From: Bathynomus jamesi
Lineage: Eukaryota > Arthropoda > Malacostraca > Isopoda > Cirolanidae
Direction: 5' to 3'
Assembly (NCBI GenBank): GCA_023014485.1
Contig: JAJOZX010001001.1
Coordinates: 722,001 to 786,000 of the forward strand
Length of the DNA: 64,000 bases
Positions 19,082 through 30,379 of the stretch are shown in pieces; positions within the stretch are counted from its first letter, which is position 1; every line of letters starts with the position of its first letter. A program made the translations under genes and the position numbers. Under the pieces are notes generated by a model, which had not been told where the DNA came from, did no database searches, and was given only the letters and a program-made list of their open reading frames with translations.

Positions 19082-20290
19082 TTTTATAGCCCCTATCTAT
19101 TTCGTTGAATTAACAGTTTTTATTTATTTTTGTTACAGAACCGTATGAAAATGAATGTACAAGAACGGGTGATGGTGGTGACACTTCGGATTAAAGGAAA
19201 TAAATGCAAAGAAATTAGAGAGAGGTTTGAAAGAATATTTCACAAGCCAGGTCCTACAGAAAAGACAATCTGTGATTTGCTTCATAAATTTTAAAGAACG
19301 GGATCTGTTCATGAGGAGTCAAGATCTAGACGTCCAAGTGTCTCTGAGCATGTTGTAAATACGGTACGTAATGTTATCGATGAACATCCAAGCATGTCAA
19401 TTCGCACCACGTCACGTAGAATCGGGATACCCAAATCAACTGTCAACAAAATTTTGAAATCGACGTTGAAGAAGAGAAGTTATCACACTCAGGTGCTTCA
19501 TACCTTAAATGAAGAGGATTATCCAAAGCGAAGTGCAATGTGTGCCGATCTTGTTGAACACATTCAGAATGAAAATTTAATGGACCACATTCTCTTCGGT
19601 GATGATGCAACTTTCCACACGTGTGGAAAGGTTAATCGCCATAACTGCCGCATATAGGCTAATGAAAGCCAATTGATTTCTATTAATGGGAATGAGATTC
19701 TCCTAAAGTTAATCTCTGGTTGGGTATGACCAAATCTAAGATTTATGGGCCCTTTTTCTTTGCTGAAGCTACAATTACAGGGCTTATTTATCTGGACATG
19801 CTTCAGCAATTCCTGGAACCACAGCTTCATTCAGATGGCATTTTAAACACCGTCGTCTTTCAACAAGATGGGGCACCTTGTCATTTCGCAAACCTTGTTC
19901 GGGAGTACCTAAATGAACGATTTCCAAATCGGTGGATAGGACGTGGAGGCAACAGGCCCTGGGCGGTTCGATCTCCTGACTTAACGCCCTTGGATTTCTT
20001 TGCATGGGGCTTTATCAAATCAAACGTCTATCAAACGAGGGTTACAGATCTGCAAGATATACGAGCTCGTATCGTAACAGCAGTTACAAAAATAACCCCT
20101 GTCATGCTCCAAAATGTGTTCCGCAATGCTGCTGACAGATTCGAACTCTGTAGAGATATTGATGGTGCTCATGTAAAATGAAATGCTTAAGTATTCACTA
20201 AATGTATGCCTTCTATTATATTGTTATTGAATTTTACCCTTTTTGCTACGTTTTCACTGAAATAGATATGGACTTTATAAACACCCTGTA
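19072..20290 (+). mobile_element. DD41D mariner element (~1.2 kb)
   Basis: The left end (agaatgtttttatagcccct...) and right end (complement of acagggtgtttataaagtcc...) are diverged inverted repeats within TA-rich DNA. It is closely related in its transposase to the mariner bounding the capsid array and serves as its full-length guide. Confidence 0.75.
19145..20181 (+). pseudogene. DD41D mariner transposase, nearly full length
   Basis: From the ATG at 19,145 the frame shows an N-terminal helix-turn-helix region, a TAA at the FK*RTGS site, a second helix-turn-helix (TTSRRIGIPKSTVNKIL), the first catalytic Asp in HILFGDDATFH, and a TAG where CRIWANE is expected. After a frameshift near 19,700 it continues with KSKIYGPFFFAE, QQDGAPCHF (second Asp) and SPDLTPLDFFAWG (third Asp). 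Spacing between the second and third Asp is 41. Two stops and one frameshift inactivate it. Its C-terminal block is very close to the fragments in the capsid array. Confidence 0.8.
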
Positions 20291-20316
20291 TATATATATA
20301 TGTATATATATATATA

Positions 20317-21053
20317 TAAGAGGAGTGATCAAAAAGTATCGATAATTTTATCGCTACGGAAAAATGAATGCAAATAAGAAATAACCGTTTACATATGTGA
20401 GTCTTCCTGCCTTCTGGCGTTTGCAGTCTGAAGCAAAATCTGCTACCATGAGTCAGTAGTTGGTTGGAGCGCTCAAAGGGAGCTTGTGTTTTTGCAGTAC
20501 GTCTAAATCTCGGAAATGGAGCAATGCGCGTGCCAAACTTGGAAAATCTGCATCGGAGACTAACGAAATGATTAAAACAGCTTTTGGAAATGATGCTCTC
20601 AGTGTAGCTAACGTTTACAAATGGCACAAAAAGTTTAAAAGGCGGGAAACATCGCTTGAAGACAAAGAACGCAGTGGCCGCCCTTCCACTTCTCATTACG
20701 GATGAAAATGTCCAACAGATTCGATTTCTGGTACGAGCAAATGTTTCTCCATTTTTAAACTTTTTGTGCCATTTGTAAACGTTAGTTACACTGAGAGCAT
20801 TATTTCCAAAAGCTGTTTTAATCATTTCGTTCGTCTTCGAACGCGCGTTGCTCCATTTCCGAGATTTAGACGTACTGCAAAAACACACCCTCCTTTTAAG
20901 CGCTCCAACCAACTACTGACTCATGGTAGCAGATTTTGCTCCAGACTGCAGACGCCAGAGGGCAGGAAGGCTCACATATGTAAACGGTTATTTCTTATTT
21001 GCATTCATTTGTCTGTAGCAGTAAAATTATCGATACTTTTTGATCACTTCTCG

Positions 21054-21056
<3 letters not shown>
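20317..21056. mobile_element. Fold-back mariner: two inverted 5' ends
   Basis: Both ends carry gtgatcaaaaagtatcgata in inverted orientation. The left arm (to ~20,640) encodes the mariner N-terminus: KLGKSASETNEMIKTAFG, then VYKWHKKF and ERSGRPSTS. The right arm (20,748-21,056) is its inverted copy, lacking ~25 bp. A ~107-bp spacer holds the continuation TDENVQQIRFLVRA. No 3' end or catalytic domain remains. Same architecture as the array-bearing unit, but built from 5' ends. Confidence 0.75.
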
Positions 21057-21111
<55 letters not shown>

Positions 21112-21112
21112 T
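21057..21112. repeat. (TA)n microsatellite
   Basis: A TA tract with occasional CA between the fold-back mariner and the SINE. Confidence 0.9.
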
Positions 21113-21262
21113 TCTAAAGAACGACGCTTTTTCGAAGTGTCCACACAAGAGGAGAGGAGCAAACGAGCAATGAAAAATGAGGCACCGCCCAGGAATCGAA
21201 CCCGGGATCATCTGATTGCCGGTCAGATATGCTATCCATTACGCCCACGACCCCATTCACGA
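21113..21262 (-). repeat. tRNA-derived SINE, minus orientation
   Basis: The reverse complement gives a tRNA-like head (GGGCGTAATGGATAGCATA box A; GGGTTCGATTCCTGGG box B) followed by a body containing the reverse of aagaacgacgctttttcgaa. The same head and body lie in plus orientation at 43,868-44,022 and the body alone at 43,690-43,765, which marks a repeat family rather than a tRNA gene. Confidence 0.7.
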
Positions 21263-21360
21263 ACAACTTCTCATGGGACGTGAAATCTGTGTGGAGGCGT
21301 CATAGTAGTTATATATCTTCTTTATAGAATTTTAAAATTTGTCCTTTATATTACTTTATA

Positions 21361-21816
21361 TTACTTTATATTACTTTTTATATTACCTTCGGTAGTTAAA
21401 AAGCTATCCTTCGCTTCTTTTGAAAAGTTGAGGACATTTTCCTGATAGGATCGAAGGTGATAGTAGCAGGACCCTGCCGAGATGTTGACTTGATTTAAAT
21501 ACACGTCACACTGACTGAATATGGAGTGTAGAAAGTTCGTCGCTCGGTATACGACATAGTCATTTTCGCAATCCGTTCCATCTGAATGTGCTATCCGTAG
21601 TTTACCGTAAATGAAAACATAGCTTGGGTCAAAAAAGTAAGGGCCTGAGCGCGGGATCACGAATTCTGTAGGAGCACTCGGCGAGCTAATAGTGTTTAGT
21701 GGATTAACTGTAATAAAGTCGCTATGCTCTATAGATATTTGTGTCGGGGACATATCAAAGAGGGCCAGCTCCAATTTACAACATTGTGAACTACACGGAT
21801 GGATGAAACGTGTCAT
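21361..21816 (-). pseudogene. Polinton major capsid protein, N-terminal ~150 residues
   Basis: The ATG at 21,814-21,816 opens MTRFIHPCSSQC, then LALFDMSPTQISIE, IPRSGPYFFDPS and LHSIFSQCDVYLNQV, matching the conserved start of the F54H12.2-like capsid family: an N-terminal Cys pair, PPTQ..IE, and LHS.FSQ.DV.LN. The protein then enters a (tttatattac)n repeat and is lost, so two thirds of the capsid is missing. It follows the core-like gene on the same strand, the usual order. Confidence 0.78.
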
Positions 21817-21896
21817 GGCGCGTCAGAAATAGTGACACTTCTCTCGACAAGTAGCAATCAGTCTGTGATTCATGAGAACAACGTCCTTAGCTTATA

Positions 21897-22295
21897 TCAG
21901 TCAAAAAAATGGTCAACCATAGGTTTCATGCGCTTAGAACACTTCTTTTTTAAAGTCCTTTTACGTTTAACGCCACGAGTTGGTAACCCATTGTTTTTCT
22001 TCCCTCGTACAGTGCGCTTCTTCTTCCCACCACCACGCATTTTCGCCTTCGCATCTTTGACAATTTCGTTCCGTGTACGTTTTAAGTGTTTTCTTAGAGC
22101 TTCTTTACGCTTAACACCGGCCATTATGTCTTCTACCAAATTAAGACCTGAGTGTAACGCCTTCCTGTCGAGATATCTGGCACCACTATTCAGCAAGAGG
22201 ACAGCCGTACGCAGTATGGCTGAAAAAATGGACCCAATCCCACTCCAGCGCTGATATCTCACCCCTCGATAGACTGAGAACGGCCTTTCGGTCAT
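21897..22295 (-). CDS. Basic core/minor virion protein (adenovirus pX/pVI-like position)
   Basis: An open frame of 132 residues. FSVYRGVRYQRWSGIGSIFS at the N-terminus matches the small virion protein that precedes the capsid gene in Polintons and adintoviruses. The C-terminal half is extremely basic (RGGGKKKRTVRGKKNN, KRKRTLKKK), fitting DNA condensation or capsid-core contact. The N-terminal hydrophobic stretch (SIFSAILRTAVLLL) fits an amphipathic, membrane-active helix. The gene is intact as read, unlike its neighbours. Function is inferred from position and composition. Confidence 0.65.
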   Translation of the reverse strand: MTERPFSVYRGVRYQRWSGIGSIFSAILRTAVLLLNSGARYLDRKALHSGLNLVEDIMAGVKRKEALRKHLKRTRNEIVKDAKAKMRGGGKKKRTVRGKKNNGLPTRGVKRKRTLKKKCSKRMKPMVDHFFD

Positions 22296-22335
22296 TCTGT
22301 CGCAATACGACGGAAGTGAAGCTTCACTGTTAAGC

Positions 22336-23065
22336 TCACGTTAAGCTCACGTTAGTTGCGACTTTGACATAATGAGGCTTATCGTATCCAGTGCTCAAGC
22401 TCTTTCCTCTATGATTGGGAATGTGGATATCCCCAATAAACTGATGTTCCACGATATTGCTGTAAATATAGCACAGGTCCGGGGAAGGGACTCCATCTTT
22501 CAATTTCTCCGATTTTAACTGATACAGTAAGCTGCACAAGTCATGTTGTGATTCGTGAAAAGTATCTATTTGGGAGGCTGCCCCATATCTGCCCTCGGTT
22601 ATAATTTTGTACAGTGATTTCTCTTCAATATTTCTGTAAGCCTTCGAATTTAGAGTCAAAGTATGTACCGGGGTATCTTTGTTTACGATTTCGAATACTA
22701 AATGAGACGTAAGATTTGAACTTTTCAAACTACCATTATGTCTCTCACAACATCCTCGGTTGTGTCATAATGACCCGGTTTTACTTCTGTAGTGTAGTAC
22801 TGGGCCTTCCCACAGCGGGCGGAACGCATAGTATCGTCCCGAGTTACTCCGGTCTTTTCACTCTCATCACGGTTTCTAAGAACCATAAAAACGAGTTCTT
22901 TCTTGTCAATACTTAAAAATTTGGTGGCCATTTGAAATTCGCATATTCCAACCTCATATGATTCACGACCCAATTCCTGGCTATAAATTTGGCCAGGATG
23001 TTGTTAGGATGAACAGACAGAGAAGAAGAAGACGGGAGTGTGAAGGAGAAGTGGTCAGGCGCCAT
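22336..23065 (-). pseudogene. Polinton penton (minor capsid) protein
   Basis: The ATG at 23,063-23,065 gives FSFTLPSSSSLSVHPNN, the conserved opening of the single jelly-roll penton of Polintons. A frameshift near 22,990 leads into ESYEVGICEFQ, then a stop or frameshift near 22,725, and finally SPDLCYIYSNIVEHQFIGD, matching the YVY.DIVE.Q.VGD signature of this family. It forms the capsid vertices. At least two frameshifts break it. Confidence 0.72.
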
Positions 23066-23073
23066 GTTGTATA

Positions 23074-24143
23074 CTATTTAAGCTTCATTACTGCATCCTC
23101 TTTTATATAGGTGTTGAAGCTTTCTGGGTACCCTAGCCCTTTTACCAGGGACATTTTTCTCTTTCCTTAACCTTTGCTTCCTAAAAAAATTTCAATTTTA
23201 AACACTTTTTTTCCTAAATTAAATGTCACTTTCTGCAGCTCCTCGCCATAAAAGCCCCCTGCAATTTCTTCCCCATTCAAATCTTCAACGTAATACAGCA
23301 ACACCTCGTTTTCAGATCTCGTAGCCTTTACTTTAAAAATCTCACGTGTCCATCTTGCTCAAATCCCTTCGGGAATTTATTCCCCGAACGCAACAGTCTT
23401 ATATAATCATTGATTTTGAAATGCACAGAGCGTGGTCACGCTCTAGGAATATCTTATCTTGCCTTACGTCGTGTATGCGCATCTCTTTCTCAAATTTCGC
23501 TAGGTTTTGTACTAATCGCTCGATGGTGTGAACGGTTGTCGGATGAGGCCAGCGAATCCAGAATGTCTATATATCTGTATGTTTTTAGGTGTGAAATAGT
23601 GATGCATGCGCTCCTTTATGGTGCGCTGAACTCTTTCACCTAAAGATGCTTTATGTATAGAATTGCTAGTGTAATAACTGATATTAAACTCTGTCAACAT
23701 GTTCTGTAAAGCTCGGCCTATAAATTCTTTCCCCATGTCCGTAAAAAATAGCCAGGAATCGTGTTTTCTTTCAACATCAACGCTTTGGCGGCTTTATCAA
23801 CTGTTTCAGGCGATTTATTTTTCAGTGGAATTAGCCACATATATCTAGAGAATACATCTATTATAAACAGGATGTAACGGTAGCCTCCATTATACATTGA
23901 ATATCTCTGCATGCCTGTTAAATCCGCCTGCCAAATAATATCAACCGAGGCTGCTGATGTCTTGGCAGTTTTAAGCTTTCTCACCGGCTTATGAAGTGTA
24001 TATGCATCCTGCTCCAGCAAAAACCTCTTAACATCTTTTTTCCCTATTCCCTCATTATAAACGCCTCTGTACAGTCTATTAACACCCCCGTAGGAGGCTG
24101 GATTAGAAATGTCATAATAACTTTTTCTTAATATGTTAGCCAT
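23074..24143 (-). pseudogene. Polinton retroviral-type integrase with C-terminal chromodomain remnant
   Basis: The ATG at 24,141-24,143 follows an overlap with the upstream gene. Visible: a short N-terminal zinc-binding-like region, IIWQADLTGMQRYS (first catalytic Asp), FIIDVFSRYMWLIPL, then after a frameshift MGKEFIGRALQN where the second Asp precedes, and SLGERVQRTIKERM with the catalytic Glu. Further frames give YYVEDLNGEEIAGGFYGEEL and SLVKGLGYPESFNTYI, a chromodomain-like end that in relatives reads LVKWLGYP. The enzyme would join element ends to target DNA. Several frameshifts. Confidence 0.8.
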
Positions 24144-24871
24144 TTGCGTATTTTAGAGGCGCGCGGGAAGGGTTGTGCGTTCCTGCTTGGTCTCTTATTC
24201 TTCCTCTTCAGAGATGTTACCGCTGGGGGTGAAGGCGTGTTCATATGTGGTACATGCGATGCTTGTCCCAAGTCTTTTAACCTGTTCAGATTACCTATCA
24301 GTGTCTTTGGGACGTTTATTTGCTGCAGTCTAGCTTTAATATGCTCCCATCCTGCTAGTGAGGGCCTATCCCACTTTCTCACCAAATCATGTACGATGTC
24401 AATGTTATTCGAACCCTGTACCTTTGACCCTTCAACAACAACCTCACCTGTATCGGACCATTGTATAATGGGATCCTCACTCGACAGATTATAAAGACTT
24501 AATACTTTATTCCTCAATGTATGTGGGAGACTATTTTTTAATTCACAATCGAGGAGTTGCGGGCTCGCTCCGCTTTTCTTTGACGGTTCGTCTCTAGCCT
24601 CGGCCCCGGGTACCATGCCGCCAAGCTCAACATCATCAGTCTGACAACTACGGGGACCTCGGCCGGCTGCTTATAATTTTCGCACTCATGAAGAAATTTC
24701 TGCAGAGCTTCTTGGTATAAGATTCTTTTCTCATCAGCAGACTTTTCACTGTTTAATAGGTCTATCAATTCGCTTTCCATTCTTTTAAGCATGCTTTTAC
24801 ATGGTTCTAGAACTCTTTGGGTTTTGTAGTGAAGCATACACCTCGTGTGGAATCACGACTACTTTCTTCAT
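24128..24871 (-). pseudogene. Conserved Polinton protein of unknown function
   Basis: The ATG at 24,869-24,871 starts MKKVVVIPHEVYASL; a frameshift near 24,800 leads to a helical region (KRMESELIDLLNSEKSADEK), and another near 24,610 leads to LPHTLRNKVLSLYNL, IIQWSDTGEVVVEGSKVQGS and AGWEHIKARLQQINVPKTLI. I recognise this layout, with the W...GE......GSNI.D and INVP.TLI blocks, from many animal Polintons, where it precedes the integrase. No enzymatic motif is visible. The last bases overlap the integrase start by 16 bp. Confidence 0.6.
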
Positions 24872-25159
24872 TATATTAAACTAGACAGTAAAGACCCCAA
24901 AACCGAAAATAAAATAGGTAGGAATCAACCTCCTCTTTGTATAATAATTCGCGTTTTCTTCCCCACAGTTTGAGTTTTACAAACGAGTGCGTGTATTGTG
25001 TTCTAACGACATAGGTGAGCCTTCTGAGAGGGTTTCATTGGTACATTGCATTTTATAACGTTAAGAGAGATTTCGCAGATGTATTTTAAAAAGTCGGAGT
25101 CAGTTGGCAGCCGATGATAAATTTTTATAAATTCACGTATTTCTTTAACCTCTTTGTCA

Positions 25160-25800
25160 TTCTGGGATATACAAAGTTTCAGCCTCGTTTGGGAATATAT
25201 TCGTTCTTAGAAGCACCCTAAACGTGTTTCGCGGGTGAAGGTCACAAACCAAATATCCGTAACGATGCCTTGTAGCTTCTTTTTAAACTTTCAAAAACTC
25301 TAGACGCTGATTCGGGAACATTTTATTGGCTAATACCCCAATTTGTGCCACATCTCTACTTTGTGCGAATACAACGAGATATTTTGTATTTAGCGACACA
25401 TCGCGCATGTATCTATTTTTGAAAAATAGATTCTGATTGATGAAGAATACGCTTATGTTAAGAGGGTATGAGAACACTGTAAATGTCTCGGCAAACATTT
25501 TAGCCATTTCTAGCATGAGATCGTCAATTTCAATGACTGTGTGCTCATTACCCATTTATCGAACTACCATCATAAACACTTTTGTGGAACAAAATATCAT
25601 CTTAGTACTCATTGAATACGGGTTGATGTCGAATAGCACAATATGACTTGATGCACAAAATTTGAGAACAGCTCCCCCTTATCTTTAATGATTTTAAGCA
25701 TGAACACAGTTTTCCCACATCCAGTGGGCCTTGATCTAACGCATGTACAGGGGCTCGTGAACCTGGTTTTTTTTTCCTACAGAATCCATCTCTAACACGT
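25160..25800 (-). pseudogene. Genome-packaging ATPase (FtsK/HerA, A32-like)
   Basis: A Walker A region is visible near 25,700-25,725 as DVGKTVFML, with the expected GPTGCGKT loop mutated. Walker B follows as HTVIEIDDLMLEM, then the family block ISVFFINQNLFFKNRYMRDV and SLNTKYLVVFAQSRDVAQI, and a C-terminus HRYGYLVCDLHPRNTFRVLL. This enzyme drives DNA packaging in Polintons and related viruses. Only the central 90 residues are open; frameshifts flank them. Confidence 0.72.
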
Positions 25801-25896
25801 CACAATCTTAAGTTGAACATTTACAAAATATAATAAAATTTTAAGTGATGCTCCTTATATTCTAGTCTTGTTTTTCTTCTTCCCCAGAACCGTCAA

Positions 25897-28800
25897 TGAT
25901 GACGAGAATGATGACTGTGCCGGCAACATGTCCCCATCCTAGATATTGCAGATGAAGTTCATTATACCAATGACAGTGTAGTTGTTGTTGAGGTTACAGA
26001 CTGCACCACTACCCCCGCTAGCGTTCCGGAACCCTCAGCAGTGACAACCGTAGCACCCCCACGCGACAATTCGAGGAGAAAGCGTGTGCATGACGGCATT
26101 GCTGAATCGCCTTCCACGTCAGGTGTAAAGTGCGTCAGAAGCGCGTCGGTTGTTAGACCCACAGTAATAGAACCCAGCCCTCTACGTCTTACGACACAGC
26201 CCCTACAGTAGATCCTTCTACAAATAAAACTGTGAATCTTTATCCCTATTCAATAACATCCGCACCCTCCAAACCAACATCTCATTCTGTAGACAGTAGC
26301 ATAGCATACGAGCTGGTACGCACCGCCACCCCGACCACAGCCCAAACTAGAAACCGTTACGTAGTCAGGGTCGACTCGCGAACCATATTGGGCAACGGTG
26401 TTGAACACGGCCTGCGGCGTGTAGTTGAACGTATTGTGGAGTTTGCCTTTCAGAACATTGAGGGACGTGAAGTCAGGATGCAACTGTCCTTCGGGTTGGG
26501 ATCAGATAACGGACATGGAGATGATTTTTGGGTAGTAATACCCTACAGGCGCTTGGCTGCTGTAGATGTAGATTACATTTTGGGTCGTATAATGCATGCC
26601 TCTCAAAGCAGCACCGCATTCAACATTGACAACTTCAGGATACATATAGACCACGTTTTCGTATTGCGAGACATAATTCCACAACTTATAAGCTTAACTT
26701 CAATTCTCTGTCTATTTACAGAGAGCATATAAACTCATAGCGTGGTTGCGGCTTTATAGCAAGAGTCTTGGCTCATATGTTTACTGTACTAAATACATTG
26801 GCCAGACAAATCTGGTTGCCGACGGTAGTGCAGCGTGCACGTAACCTGGCCGCAGACTGCAAGTTCGAGTTTGACTGCAATATGGGGGCCTGAAGAGTTG
26901 AGAAGGGTAGAACAGGAAATGAATGTCCGTATAGTTGTATTTGGAATGGATGATCGTCGTAGGACTGTGCATGTTTTTAAAAGCAGTGTGAGAGAACGTA
27001 CAAGACCTCTACTTATTTTAGGGCTGTGAACGACAACGTATCTCCCCATCCGTAATATTAGTGCCCTTTACGCGAGTTATGATAAAAGTCGAAAATATGG
27101 AAGATACCACGATTTGTTAAATGTTTACTCAAGTTTGCGGATAATATAGTGAAACATTGTAAGGATTACCACATGGTATGCGAGCAGTGTAATAGCTCCA
27201 AATGTGAAAGTCGTGCAGTTAAAGCTAAGAGGAACTGTAATGTGTGTAGATGGGCATTTTTCAATAATAACTGTTTTGAATTCAATAAATGAAATGGTAC
27301 GTGCAGGAAAATGAGAATCTGTGAGTGCGGCATGTTTCATATGATAGAGAATTGGGGAAAAATTCGAGCACAAATTGGGTGAAATTTACTGTTCTACATG
27401 CCATGTGAAATATAAGGCAGATAGTATAAGCATGCATGTTATATGAAAGATGCCAAACCTAAAAATAAACCTTGTATAACTGTATACTGCGATATAGAGA
27501 CATACATGGAAGCAGAAACCAAGGAGGTTATCCCACCTCTACTGCGACGAGTGCATGAACGTCGAGTGTGATGAATGCTACAAATGTGGGAAACGAACAA
27601 ACGTTTTTAAAACGGGTACACACGACACCCCCGTGAAACTCTTTCTGTCCTATATTGTCAAGTTAGCGGACAAGTTAAAAAAAATTACTACGTATATTGT
27701 TGCCCATAACGGCGTAAAATTTGATACACAATTCCTTTATAAGGAACTGCTTGAACTCGAATCATCGGAGATATTTATAGGCGATCCCTTGAAAAGAGGA
27801 AATAAGCTTATACAGATGCAAATAAGAGGTACTGTTCAGTTTAAAGACCCTTTGTTATTCACACCTTGTAAATTAGACAAGCTACCCAAGGTGATAGGCG
27901 TAGCCGCTGAAGTTTCAAATGGGTATTTTCCTTACACTTTCCTAACTAGCGACACTTTAAATTACGTAGGACTACCACCCCCCCAAACATTACTTTTTCT
28001 ATGCTAACAGGAGTGATAGTGAGCGTGAAGATTTTGACCGCTACTACAGCTGTTTTAATGAAGATAATCCTTCCAATATAGCGGATGAATGTGAGCGTTA
28101 TTGCGTGAATGACGTACACATACTTAGATTATGTTTCCAAGCCTTTAGAAGGATGTACCTACTCTAATTCAACTGCGACCCACTACAAACTGCAACCACG
28201 ATCGCCTCATGGTATTTTACGGTGTTCAAAAACAACTTCATGCCTGAAGACACACGAGCCGTCATTCACCGAAACAACCCACGCAGTTATGGGCATAAGG
28301 CTATTTACTCGCTCATGACACCTACAACAACAGATCGGAGTATACATAAAAAATGCTCACAACACGGGGGAATTGGTCATTAAGATCATTAGCCATGTTT
28401 TTTGGGTGGATGGTCAAAGCGAAGACCGCGCTGCTGGTGAGAAGACGGCGTACTCCTTTAACGATTGCTGGTGGCATGGATGCCCACGTCCTGAGTGTGG
28501 AATCGTAGGAGATATCCATGGTAGATCTCCTGTCGACAGTCTCGCATGGACCCGTACCCGCGATCAACTTCTAAGCTCTCAGTTCAGTCACAAGGTTTTG
28601 TGGGACCCCGAATATGATGCACGATGGAGACAGATGGACAGTACCGCGAAGAAATAAACACCATCAAGCGTTCAATGGTGCTGGATCCTCTTAAATGCGG
28701 CGATAGTTTGTTTGGTGGCCGCACAAACCCTTTCAAACTATACTTTCCACCTATGGAGGGTGTGAAACTCCATTACTATGACTTCTGTTCTTTATACCCC

Positions 28801-30070
28801 TACGTGATGAAGAACAATCCATACCCCGTCGGCGCACCTGAAAAACTGGTGGGTCCGACCTTGCCTACCATCGAAGAGTTCTCAGCTAATTTGTACGCGA
28901 ACTATTTCGCACTTTCTTTCGTAGATGCGCTCTCCCCTCACGATTTATGGATGCCAATCTTGCCCGTCGTTATAGATCAGAAACTCATGTTCCCTCTGTG
29001 TGTGAAGTGCGCAGAGGATAACAATAGGGTCTGTAATCACACAATCAACCAGAGGAAGATCAGAGGCGTATGTACAAGTCCTAAGCTGTCCCTAGCCATT
29101 CGTCACGATTACAGAATATTGAAGATATATGAGGTGTGGAGGTTTCAGAAGCTCCCCAACCTTTTCACACTATATATAAACAATTTTTTGAAGGATAAGG
29201 TAGAAGCATCAGGATACCCGCAAGGAGTTGAGACCGAAAACGAAAAATCGACGAATATTTAAAGCCACCATGATCGTGAAGGGATATAGCTTGAACGGAC
29301 CAAATTGCGAAGAACCCTGTCAAGCGCTTTAATGCAAAGTTGTGCCTAAATAGTATCTGGGAGAAATTTTCCTAGAATACAGAAAATGGGAATGCCCATC
29401 CAGCCCAAAGTTATAACGAGGTGTGGCATTACGCCAATGCTCCCGATAAAGAGGTCATGGAGATTGTGAATGTGGTTAATATGTACATAATAAAGTACAA
29501 CAGAACCGAATTGGCTACAGATACGTCGCGTGTCAAACATACCTGTATTCAGTTTCTCAACAGCATACGCTCGCATCAAACTTTGGAGTCTACTGCATTG
29601 TCTTGCACGGAGGGTTCTGTACGCAGATACAGATACTGTAATATTCATGGAGAGGGAAGGTGAATATATGCCACCTTTTGGGGAATTCCTCGGAGAGTTG
29701 ACTGAGCAGATGAAGGATGAGTATGGAGATAGCGCCTGCACTGATTCTTTTGTCTCAACAGGCCAAAAACCTTACGGGGTACGGGTGAGGGTTGGGAAAG
29801 AAATGAAATATATCGTGAAGGCTAAAGGCATCACTCTTAACAAGGCGAACCGACGGATCGTCAAATTTGATTCGCTGAAAGAGCTAGTGAGTTTAGAAGA
29901 TGAGGGTGACCAACCACCCAACTGACTGTAGGAACTCATAACTTTCGGGCACAGAAGATGGGGGCGTGAAGGAGCTTAGCGGGACGAAAGTGTTTCGTAA
30001 CACTTACAGGAAACGATACCAGGTGCCTGGCACCTACGACACTGTCCCCTTTGGAGACCGTGATGTGTGA
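25897..30070 (+). pseudogene. Protein-primed family B DNA polymerase (pPolB), degraded
   Basis: A Thr/Pro-rich leader (25,950-26,210) precedes a globular block at 26,232-26,732 (NGVEHGLRRVVERIVEFAF, VVIPYRRLAAVDVDYIL) typical of the N-terminus of Polinton polymerases. Exonuclease motifs follow: DIET near 27,491, VAHNGVKFDTQFL near 27,700 and a CVNDVHIL end near 28,110. Polymerase motifs are YYDFCSLYPYVMKNNPYP near 28,775, LCLNSIWEKF near 29,345 and VLYADTDTVIFM near 29,615. The C-terminus includes KGITLNKANRRIVKF and ends TVPFGDRDV. The gene would replicate the element. Many frameshifts and stops. Confidence 0.8.
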
Positions 30071-30379
30071 ATATTGTTCTTATATTCGTCTAATTACTTG
30101 TTGACGAAATTTTAGTTTATTTATTTTTCTATTTATTATATGTATTTAGTTATGTTTCTGCTTGCGTTTCATTTTCTCCTTTTTGTGTGTGTGTGTGTGG
30201 GTGTGGGTAAGAAAATTTAAGCACTTCCCCCTGTATTTTGATGACCAATAAAAAGAGTCACGTGACTCCTGCTACTAATCGGTACATATCTCGTCCATGC
30301 GTACTCAGTTGACCCCCGCAAGAGCTGGTTCTGAGACGTCTTTTTAGCTGTTAAAGAATTCTCGCATAGAAGAAAAATA
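30071..30379. other. Intergenic stretch
   Basis: No gene is visible. It holds a short (GT)n run at 30,185-30,203 and a caataaaaagagtcacgtga stretch that could include a promoter or poly(A) signal for the polymerase. Nothing decisive. Confidence 0.4.

Noticed and set aside
20187..20912. A 241-residue minus-strand protein in the fold-back mariner
   Set aside because: It is the inverted arm's mariner N-terminus fused to antisense and TA-repeat sequence, not a separate gene.
21180..21260. tRNA gene on the minus strand
   Set aside because: Box A and box B are present, but the same head is joined to a fixed non-tRNA body in several copies and the arms do not pair fully, so it is a SINE.
26250..26483. 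Minus-strand ORFs opposite the polymerase N-terminus
   Set aside because: They are antisense to a frame with recognisable family blocks and have no features of their own.
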